Assembly (NCBI GenBank): GCA_020217165.1
Contig: JAIWOE010000096.1
Location: 1 to 13,881, forward strand
DNA from: Desulfovibrio sp.
GTDB taxonomy: Bacteria; Desulfobacterota; Desulfovibrionia; Desulfovibrionales; Desulfovibrionaceae
Length of the DNA: 13,881 bases
Direction: 5' to 3'
The translations under genes were made by a program, and so were the position numbers. The notes beneath the pieces were generated by a model. The model saw only the letters and a program-made list of their open reading frames with translations, made no database searches and was not told the DNA's origin. Positions 8,358-13,881 of the stretch are shown one piece after another. Within the stretch, counting starts at the first letter, position 1; every line of letters starts with the position of its first letter.

Positions 8358-8390
8358 TCACTGGCGGATCATTGGGGGATCACTGGGCAA
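8358..8390. repeat. Three 11-bp tandem units between exported-protein gene and amrS
   Basis: Units TCACTGGCGGA (8358), TCATTGGGGGA (8369) and TCACTGGGCAA (8380, diverged) follow each other without gaps. Read on the minus strand each unit carries TGA, and the unit at 8380 supplies the stop codon of the upstream small gene. The first unit ends 18 bases before the amrS start, next to its ribosome site. Confidence 0.55.
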
Positions 8391-8667
8391 AGGGCGCATG
8401 GGGCGGGCGTGGCCCGGGGTATATTTGTGGTGCAATGATCAGGGGATAGGCGTCATTGCCCTGACTGCCGTTCTGGCCGTCCGGCTTGGGTGGTGGAGAC
8501 ACGCTGATCACCGTATCCTGGCCGGGTCCGCTTTCGATGCGCATGCCTTCGTGAAAGGTGCCGAAATGTTTATCCCGGCGCACCTCCTGGGCCAGGGCCG
8601 GCGCAACCATGGAAGCTGTAATGCAACATGCTGAAATAATGATATATAAAAAAGAAACCCTCGTCAT
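8380..8667 (-). CDS. Small exported protein of unknown function
   Basis: I do not recognise this 95-residue protein. It starts with a clear signal peptide (MTRVSFLYIIISACCITASM then VAPALA) with likely cleavage before Gln27 (ALA/QEV). ISAC at 11-14 also fits a lipobox, so a lipoprotein cannot be excluded, although the hydrophobic run continues past it. The mature part of about 69 residues is Pro/Gly-rich and probably little structured: HFGTFHEGMRIESGPGQ, then VSPPPKPDGQNGSQG and a proline-rich tail ending HAPFAQ. The start at 8667 has AGGGAGG 6 bases upstream, better than an in-frame ATG at 8706. It is the first gene of a minus-strand cluster with amrS 39 bp downstream, and is divergent from purM. 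Confidence 0.75.
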   Translation of the reverse strand: MTRVSFLYIIISACCITASMVAPALAQEVRRDKHFGTFHEGMRIESGPGQDTVISVSPPPKPDGQNGSQGNDAYPLIIAPQIYPGPRPPHAPFAQ

Positions 8668-8697
8668 GGCAGGCCTCCCTGGTTGACGGTTCGTGCC

Positions 8698-8726
8698 AGA
8701 ATACATCGCAGCAGGCGGCTTGAAAA
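8698..8726 (-). promoter_or_regulatory. Possible promoter of the exported-protein/amrS cluster
   Basis: On the minus strand TTTTCA (8726-8721) and TATTCT (8703-8698) are spaced by 17 bases; each matches the sigma70 consensus at 4 of 6 positions. A start near 8691 would leave a leader of about 24 bases. The -35 overlaps the proposed purM -35. Confidence 0.35.
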
Positions 8727-8748
8727 GCCATGGCGCGTGCGGTACATG
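8720..8748 (+). promoter_or_regulatory. Possible purM promoter
   Basis: TTGAAA (8720-8725) is followed after 17 bases by TACATG (8743-8748), a weak -10. It overlaps the divergent promoter proposed on the other strand. No PurR-like operator was recognised. Confidence 0.25.
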
Positions 8749-8783
8749 AAAAGTCTCACGTGTATCTTATGCAAGGAGCATGC

Positions 8784-9842
8784 ATGAAGTCCGAGCGCGG
8801 CAAGGCCTACAAGGCTGCCGGAGTCAACCTGGACGCCGCCGATGCGTTGGTGTCGCGGCTGAAGTCTCTGACCACCTCCACGCACATCAAGGGGGTGCTT
8901 TCGGATATTGGCGGATTCGGCGGGCTGTTCAAGCCTGATCTGGGCGACCTGGAAGAACCCGTGCTGGTGGCCTCCACCGACGGCGTGGGCACAAAGCTCA
9001 AGCTGGCTGCCACCTATGGCGCCTTCGACACCATTGGCATCGACCTGGTGGCCATGAGCGTGAACGACATTCTGGTGCAAGGGGCGCTGCCGCTGTTCTT
9101 TTTGGATTATTACGCCACCGGCACCCTGGACGTGACCCGGGCCGAGCAGGTGGTGGCCGGCGTGGCCGCCGGCTGCAAGGAAGCCGGCTGCGCCCTGCTG
9201 GGCGGAGAAACCGCTGAAATGCCAGATGTGTATGCCGGTGACGATTTCGACTTGGCCGGCTTTTGCGTGGGCCTGGTGGATAACACCAAGATCGTGGACG
9301 GCGCAGGCATCAGCGTGGGAGATGTGGTCATCGGCCTGGCCTCCACCGGGCTGCATTCCAACGGCTATTCCCTGGTCCGCAAACTGGTGGATCAGGCCGG
9401 TCTGACGCCGGAACAGAAGTTTCCCGGCTCCCAGCGCACTGTGAAAGAAGTGCTGCTGGCCCCCACGGCCATTTACGTGAAGACCGTGCGCAACGTCATG
9501 CGCGACTTCACCGTCAAGGGCATGGTGCACATCACCGGCGGCGGTTTTTACGACAACATTCCCCGCATTCTGCCCAAGGTGGTGGAGGCCCGGCTGCGCT
9601 TTGGCAGCTGGCCCGTGCCCTCGGTTTTTCATTGGCTCAAGGAGCAGGGTGGCCTGTCCTGGAGTGAGATGCTGCAGATTTTCAACTGCGGTCTGGGCTA
9701 CTTGCTGGTCGTCCCCCAGGAGCAGGAGGAGGATGTGCACTCCCGGCTGGAAGCTCTCAAACAACCAGCCTGGACCATCGGTCGCATTGAACGTGGCAAG
9801 GAAGCCCAGGGCGACCAGGTGGTCTTCGAGCACCTGCCCTGA
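8784..9842 (+). CDS. purM: Phosphoribosylformylglycinamidine cyclo-ligase (AIR synthetase)
   Basis: PurM closes the imidazole ring of FGAM using ATP, giving AIR, step five of purine synthesis in the cytoplasm. The 352-residue product has normal family length. Visible signatures are the glycine-rich SDIGGFGGLF, STDGVGTKLKLA (64-75, ATP-binding segment), AMSVNDILVQGALPLFFLDYYATG, GGETAEMPDVY, STGLHSNGYSLVR and HITGGGFYDNIPR. The ATG at 8784 is fixed by AAGGAG 5 bases upstream; the longer in-frame reading from 8730 has no ribosome site. No other purine gene is beside it, so it is a stand-alone transcription unit here, closed by a hairpin terminator downstream. It shows no truncation or missing motif. 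Confidence 0.97.
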   Translation: MKSERGKAYKAAGVNLDAADALVSRLKSLTTSTHIKGVLSDIGGFGGLFKPDLGDLEEPVLVASTDGVGTKLKLAATYGAFDTIGIDLVAMSVNDILVQGALPLFFLDYYATGTLDVTRAEQVVAGVAAGCKEAGCALLGGETAEMPDVYAGDDFDLAGFCVGLVDNTKIVDGAGISVGDVVIGLASTGLHSNGYSLVRKLVDQAGLTPEQKFPGSQRTVKEVLLAPTAIYVKTVRNVMRDFTVKGMVHITGGGFYDNIPRILPKVVEARLRFGSWPVPSVFHWLKEQGGLSWSEMLQIFNCGLGYLLVVPQEQEEDVHSRLEALKQPAWTIGRIERGKEAQGDQVVFEHLP

Positions 9843-9871
9843 CCTGATCCGCCCTCTTCCCTCGTTGTCTG

Positions 9872-9936
9872 AGACCCCAGCCCGAATGCCGCGGATACCG
9901 CCATGGCGCGCCCGGGTTGGGGTTTGTCTTTCCCTT
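9872..9936 (+). terminator. Rho-independent-like terminator after purM
   Basis: AGACCCCAGCCCG (9872-9884) pairs with CGGGTTGGGGTTT (9913-9925), a 13-bp stem with two G-U pairs. The 28-base loop itself contains the palindrome CGCCATGGCG. The T-rich stretch GTCTTTCCCTT follows. It begins 30 bases after the purM stop. The long loop and interrupted T-run make it less typical than a textbook terminator. Confidence 0.55.
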
Positions 9937-10086
9937 GAATATGCTGTGTGTGGCATGCGACTTGCCGGAATACTGCAACGCGCATGCAACGCACAGATGC
10001 AGGCAACAATTGCCGTGCCATGCCGGCGGCGACCCACTGCACCTGCGCCCCGGAAACGGGGAACTGCCATTTCCAGGGGAGCTGAC

Positions 10087-10462
10087 ATGATTGTTGCGTG
10101 CCCGGGATGCAACGCCAATTGCAGGTGGACGCCTCCCATCTGGCGGCGGCACAGCGCGACTCAGGACTCATCCGATGTTCGCAGTGCGGCCTGGGCGGCC
10201 GTCTTGGCCGCCTTGGCCCCCTTGGCCCCCTCTGCCGCGATCCGGATACAGTGGCCCCGCCCCGCCTCCCGTGGCGATCCGCACCGTGGCCTTTGCCTGT
10301 GAATGCGGATATTATACTGATCTCCCGGAATCTTTTCGCCACAGCCTGGGGCGATGTCCGGCCTGCCAGGCTTGGGTGCTGGCCGGTGCAGCCGGCGAGT
10401 CGCCTCCATTGCTGCTGACGGCGCTACAGCAGGTGCGGCAGGCGACGGTGCTGGTGGCGTGA
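10087..10462 (+). pseudogene. Double zinc-ribbon protein with two apparent frameshifts
   Basis: The start ATG has AGGGGAG 5 bases upstream. Frame one reads MIVACPGCNA, a CxxC start typical of MJ0042-like zinc ribbons. From about 10116 the coding signal continues in the -1 frame as QLQVDASHLAAAQRDSGLIRCSQCG (second CxxC at 10176-10187). Past a low-complexity Gly/Leu/Pro stretch it moves -1 again, so that VAIRTVAFACECGYYTD and GRCPACQAWVLAG (10271 on) give a second CxC/CxxC pair, ending at the TGA at 10460-10462. Adding one base at each of two places, both C-rich, would restore about 125 residues. Either the gene is decaying or the sequence has homopolymer errors; programmed shifting is less likely. 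Such small proteins may bind zinc, but no specific role can be given. The C-terminal frame is well supported, because its stop abuts that of the convergent gene. Confidence 0.6.
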
Positions 10463-11749
10463 TCATCCGCCCGAGGTCTCCAGCAGGCAGGGGTTGAAAT
10501 AGCCGTACCCCAGCCACGGGCACGCCTTTTTCAACCGCTTGCGCATGGTGTTGAAGCCCATGGCCGGGGAGGGCGCGCGCCCCTGGCGTGCCTGTCTGGC
10601 CACTTCCAGCACCATGGCCGGATCCAGATTCAGGTTGCGCCACTGGATGAAGTCCACATGCGTGGCGGCAATCAGCGCCTCCAGGGCGGCATATTCTTCT
10701 TCGCTATCCGTAAGTCCAGGGAAATAGAGCAGATTCATGGAAACGAACATGCCGTGGGCCTTGGCCGTCGCAATGCTCTCCCGCACGTCGGCAAGGCTGT
10801 AATTGGCCGGACGGTGGTAGGCATTGTACAGTTCCTCCCGGGCGCTGATGCAGCTCACCCGCATGGAGTTGAGCCCTGCCTCGGCCAGCATGGCCACGGC
10901 CTTGGGCTGGCTTGCGTTGGTGTTGCAGTTCACTGTACCGCGCCCTCCTGCTTTCCGAAACAGGCGGATAGCCTGGGCGATGAGTTCGGCTTCGGTCAGG
11001 GGATCGCCCTCGCAACCCTGTCCAAAGGAATGCACCGGCCTGGCGGAGCGGGGGTCGTGGTGCAGCATGACGGCCGCCACCTCTTCCGCCGTGGGCGTAA
11101 AGGCCAGCCGGTGCTGCGTGGCCGGGAATCCGGACTCGTCGGGCTGCAGGGAGAGGCAGCCGATGCACCGTGCATTGCAGGCGCGGGCCGTGGGCAGGGG
11201 GGATTCGTACCGGCCCAGGCACAGGTTGCGCGCTGCCGGACACCGCGAACGCAGGGCGCAGCCGGCCAGGTGCTCCACCAGACGGTTGCCGGGCATGGCC
11301 TTGAGCAGGGCCGCGGCCCCCTGGCGGATCTTCGATTCCGGAATATTCGTGAAGACCTGGCGGGGCTCGGCATCCACTTGCCTGGCCGCCACCCAGAACT
11401 GTCCATCGGCATACCCCACGGCGCCGTAGGAAAACATGGGCAGGACCGGCGCGTGGGCGCCGGTGGCATAGGCGGCCACCCCCGTGCAGGTGTGGCCCGG
11501 GCTTACAAAGGCGGCCACGGCCTGTTCCTCCATCTGCTCCAGGGTGCCGGATTCCGGGTCCAGTCCCAGGGCGTGACGTCCCGGCAGCAGGAAGAGCTGG
11601 CTTTCCGCAGGCATAGGCATGAGTTCATCGGGGCGGGGCAGGGCCAGTTCTTCGCCACGGCGGCAGACCATCAGCAAGGTGGGGTGATCGTAGATATTGC
11701 CGCTGGCATCGGCAAACACTGCAACGGGTCGCAAGGATTTGGAAGCCAT
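10463..11749 (-). CDS. Radical SAM protein of unassigned function
   Basis: The 428-residue product carries the radical SAM motif ACNARCIGC with Cys191, Cys195 and Cys198, placed late because an N-terminal domain of about 150 residues precedes the barrel. HSFGQGCEGDPLTE takes the place of the usual GGEP strand, followed by GTVNCNTNASQPKAV and LNSMRVSCISAREELYNAYHRP, with MNLLYFPGLTDSEEE further on. Three more cysteines, 164, 170 and 177, lie just before the motif, and others near the C-terminus (410, 421) could ligand an auxiliary cluster. The N-terminal part (MASKSLRPVAVFADASGNIY) looks soluble, and no membrane segment is seen. The ATG at 11749 is the first Met before conserved-looking sequence, but its ribosome site is poor; a TTG ten or more codons upstream is possible. 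The substrate is unknown. Confidence 0.85.
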   Translation of the reverse strand: MASKSLRPVAVFADASGNIYDHPTLLMVCRRGEELALPRPDELMPMPAESQLFLLPGRHALGLDPESGTLEQMEEQAVAAFVSPGHTCTGVAAYATGAHAPVLPMFSYGAVGYADGQFWVAARQVDAEPRQVFTNIPESKIRQGAAALLKAMPGNRLVEHLAGCALRSRCPAARNLCLGRYESPLPTARACNARCIGCLSLQPDESGFPATQHRLAFTPTAEEVAAVMLHHDPRSARPVHSFGQGCEGDPLTEAELIAQAIRLFRKAGGRGTVNCNTNASQPKAVAMLAEAGLNSMRVSCISAREELYNAYHRPANYSLADVRESIATAKAHGMFVSMNLLYFPGLTDSEEEYAALEALIAATHVDFIQWRNLNLDPAMVLEVARQARQGRAPSPAMGFNTMRKRLKKACPWLGYGYFNPCLLETSGG

Positions 11750-11827
11750 TTCTTTTGCATTTTCCCAAGGTTTGAGATACAAGACTGTTAGTTGCTGAGA
11801 ATGGAACTCTTGTGGAGAGAGGACTGC

Positions 11828-13881
11828 ATGGACCAGCTTTTGGGCCTCCCCCTCGGCGGGCTGATGAATCTTGTGATTGGCATCGTCTGCCTGGCCGTCA
11901 TCATCGTCCTGTTCAAAAAACTGCAAAGCATTCTGCACATGCTGCTGCACAACGCCTCGGCGGAGCGTATTGCCCTGGCGGAGGTGCTCTCCCAGCTGAC
12001 CACCCAGATGGAACGCATGGTGGAACTTCAGGGAGAAACCGTGTCCCTGCTCAGGGAGTCCCCGGCCAGGCATGGTGTCGCATCTTCGCGCGCCCCTGTC
12101 TATGCGCCGCAGGATGACGAGCTGGAAGAGCCCATCGAGGTCGATGCCGCCCAGCTGCACCTTGACGGCAGCGCGGCCCAGGCCCTGCGGCGACGCCAGG
12201 CCCAGCATGAGACGCAGGGTGGTACCCGGGAACCCAGCCACAACGATGGCGGGGTGCATGTTGCCGCTGCCGCCATGGGGCTTGCCGCTGCCCCCGCCGC
12301 TGCCCTGCTGGATCATGCCGCAGGAGAGGATGTGGCCGGGGAGGACGTGATGAACCTTGCCGACTCCCTGCGCGAGGCCGTGCCCCCCACGATGGGCCGT
12401 CAGGGCCTTGGCTCCGCCACAGCGAGCCCCGCGGCGCCCTGGTTCAATCAGACCATGCAGGCCGATGAATTGGCGGATCTGGCAGACTTCGACGCCCCCT
12501 CTCCTTCCCCGTCCGTGGCGGTGGCCGATGATGACGCCGAGGAGCCGGCCTTGCAGTGGGACGTGGATGATGCCGAGGCCTTTTCGCCGGCCGGCCTTGC
12601 GCAGGATGAAGAGGAGGATCTCTGGGAACAGGCCCCGGAAATTCTGGGCAGAACCGGCGCGATTCCCCCCTCCGCCTTCACTCCCGCCTCGTTCCTGCAG
12701 GATGATGCGGATGACCTGATCCTGTTTGAGACGCCTGCGGAATCCGCCCCTGCGGCGCAGGAATCCTTCGCGGATGCTCCCCGGCTGGCGCCGCCCACGG
12801 CCCAGGACCTGCAGTTTGAGTCCGTTGAGACCCTTGAGACCGGGCCGGGCCAGGATGAGGCGCCGGTGCCGGAATTCGATTCGGGCGACGGCGTGGAGGA
12901 GCTGGTCTTTGAAATGCACGAGGAGGAGCCCGCCCCGGCGGCGCAGGCCGTGGCCGAGGCCGGGCGACAGGATATCATGTCCGAGCTGCTGGCCAATGAG
13001 ATCCCCCCGGACCTGACCGGCAGCGAGCTGGACGACATGCCCGCGGACATGTTTGACGAGTTGAGCGACGTGGCCGCCACTACCCTGGCCGACGATCCCG
13101 CCGCCGAGGACGATGACCTTGTGCTGGAGTTCGACACCGATGCCTCGCTGCTGGAACGTGCCAGCGATGAAGCCATTGCCGCGGCCCTGGACGAGGATGA
13201 CCTGATCTTCGACATGCCCGAAGCCGACGCGCCGGCGGTGGTGCTGAAGCAGGAGCCAGGGGAGCAAGGGGAGGTTGAAGAGGTTGAGGACGACGACCTT
13301 GTCTTCCTGGACGAGGAGGTGTCCTCGCCGCCTGTCCCGCCTGTCCCGCCTGTCCCGCCTGTCCCGCCTGTCCCGTCTGTCCCGTCTGTCCCTGTCGCCG
13401 CCCCTGCGGCGGGCGGCATGATGGAGCCGGATACGGCGCCCGAGCTGTTTGAACTGTCGGACCTGTCGGGCTTGGCAGATCTGGAAGGAGAGGACGGCAT
13501 CGACTTTGAAGACGCCTTTGACCTGGACGAGGAAGACGCCCTGGTCTTTGTGGACGAGGCCCCCCGCGGCGAGGCCCCGGGCAATGCCGTGCCCGGCGAA
13601 GACACACTGGGCGAAGACGTGTTGCTTGACTTTGATTTGGCAGACGAACTTTCGGAACACGAGTTTTCAGTCCCCGGGCTTGGCGCAGGTTCTGAAGCGC
13701 TGGATGCGTCGGCTTCTTCGCCTGCCGTCGCCGACCTGGAGGAACTGATCTCCTTTGAGCCAACCATCATGCCCGATCCCGACCGGCATCCCGCCGCGCC
13801 TGGCGACGACGGGCATGGGCCATTTTCCTACGAGGAGCAGCTGGAGCGGGATATCGCCGCCCTGGAAGACATCATTTCCTT
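11828..13881 (+). CDS. Membrane-anchored acidic disordered protein with repeated D/E-L-V/I-F motifs (C-terminus outside window)
   Basis: I do not recognise the family. The open frame covers 684 codons and leaves the window unfinished. It begins MDQLLGLPLGG with one membrane segment (about residues 10-29, GGLMNLVIGIVCLAVIIVLF). A basic, probably coiled-coil stretch to about residue 80 follows (KKLQSILHMLL, then AEVLSQLTTQMERMVELQGE). The rest is Ala/Asp/Glu/Pro-rich and probably disordered. Short acidic-hydrophobic motifs recur, among them DDLILFE (295), EELVFE (357), DDLVLEFD (429), DDLIFD (457), DDLVFLD (489) and EELISFE (638). A PPV repeat lies at about 501-521. With no signal-type cleavage site and a positive KK after the helix, the acidic part is most likely cytoplasmic. 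The ATG at 11828 is supported by AGAGAGGA; an in-frame ATG at 11801 would add nine residues. The gene is divergent from the radical SAM gene, with 78 bp between the start codons. Confidence 0.8.
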   Translation, partial: MDQLLGLPLGGLMNLVIGIVCLAVIIVLFKKLQSILHMLLHNASAERIALAEVLSQLTTQMERMVELQGETVSLLRESPARHGVASSRAPVYAPQDDELEEPIEVDAAQLHLDGSAAQALRRRQAQHETQGGTREPSHNDGGVHVAAAAMGLAAAPAAALLDHAAGEDVAGEDVMNLADSLREAVPPTMGRQGLGSATASPAAPWFNQTMQADELADLADFDAPSPSPSVAVADDDAEEPALQWDVDDAEAFSPAGLAQDEEEDLWEQAPEILGRTGAIPPSAFTPASFLQDDADDLILFETPAESAPAAQESFADAPRLAPPTAQDLQFESVETLETGPGQDEAPVPEFDSGDGVEELVFEMHEEEPAPAAQAVAEAGRQDIMSELLANEIPPDLTGSELDDMPADMFDELSDVAATTLADDPAAEDDDLVLEFDTDASLLERASDEAIAAALDEDDLIFDMPEADAPAVVLKQEPGEQGEVEEVEDDDLVFLDEEVSSPPVPPVPPVPPVPPVPSVPSVPVAAPAAGGMMEPDTAPELFELSDLSGLADLEGEDGIDFEDAFDLDEEDALVFVDEAPRGEAPGNAVPGEDTLGEDVLLDFDLADELSEHEFSVPGLGAGSEALDASASSPAVADLEELISFEPTIMPDPDRHPAAPGDDGHGPFSYEEQLERDIAALEDIIS
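13328..13390 (+). repeat. 9-bp coding minisatellite (Pro-Pro-Val units)
   Basis: Seven head-to-tail units occur: five exact CCGCCTGTC copies (13328-13372) and two CCGTCTGTC copies (13373-13390), followed by the remnant CCTGTC. The unit keeps the reading frame, encoding PPV five times and PSV twice. Unit identity suggests recent expansion, so copy number probably varies between strains without breaking the frame. Confidence 0.9.

Noticed and set aside
8668..8690. Resemblance to a cobalamin-riboswitch B12 box (AGGGAGGCCTGCC on the minus strand)
   Set aside because: It ends directly at the start codon of the exported-protein gene and serves as its ribosome site. Only about 115 bases separate it from the divergent gene, too little for the roughly 200-base aptamer, and no other aptamer segments were seen.
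11750..13660. Long N-terminal extension of the minus-strand radical SAM frame
   Set aside because: It is the antisense shadow of the acidic protein gene: it encodes low-complexity Arg/Gly/His sequence, including an Arg-Asp run opposite the PPV repeat, and the plus strand has a ribosome site, membrane helix and consistent acidic composition.
12448..13770. Serine-rich 440-codon minus-strand frame
   Set aside because: It is a shadow of the acidic protein: Asp/Glu codons read as Ser/Arg on the opposite strand. No ribosome site or domain is visible.

Overview
The window reads as a stretch of ordinary chromosome from a high-GC, mesophilic deltaproteobacterial sulfate reducer. The gene styles (AmrS-type radical SAM protein, a CobQ/CobO corrinoid pathway, compact ModBAC, GC-rich codon use with strong GGAG ribosome sites) fit the Desulfovibrionaceae, possibly the Desulfovibrio/Megalodesulfovibrio gigas group. 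The family-level guess is inference from protein style only. No tRNA, rRNA, CRISPR array, insertion sequence or prophage gene is visible.

Layout. At the left edge, the N-terminal 288 residues of cobyric acid synthase (cobQ) lie on the minus strand and run off the window. Divergent from it is a 1037-residue membrane histidine kinase (periplasmic sensor, HAMP, GAF, PAS, HisKA, HATPase) with no response regulator beside it. Next on the plus strand is a molybdate uptake operon in the order modB-modA-modC, with a GC-rich hairpin between modA and modC.

Convergent to modC is a minus-strand cluster, listed in transcription order: a small exported protein of unknown function, the AmrS-type radical SAM enzyme, then a 68-residue Nif11-domain protein whose stop codon overlaps the start of the cob(I)alamin adenosyltransferase gene (cobO/btuR). 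The Nif11-cobO pair has a good sigma70-type promoter of its own. purM (purine synthesis) is divergent from this cluster and ends in a large hairpin terminator.

Right part. After purM lies a short gene for a double zinc-ribbon protein whose reading frame is broken twice. Its stop codon directly abuts the stop of a convergent, unrecognised radical SAM gene (428 residues). Divergent from that gene is a long acidic protein with one N-terminal membrane anchor, a short coiled coil and a disordered region; it is still open after 684 codons at the right edge. The disordered region holds about ten scattered copies of a short acidic-hydrophobic motif (of the type D-D-L-V/I-F-D) and a proline-valine repeat encoded by a 9-base minisatellite.

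Functional view. Two themes recur: cofactor handling (corrinoid: cobQ and cobO; molybdenum: modBAC) and radical SAM chemistry (two enzymes). I see no complete previously undescribed system that can be claimed with confidence. The best leads are the acidic motif-array membrane protein divergent from an unassigned radical SAM enzyme, and the translationally coupled Nif11-CobO pair.
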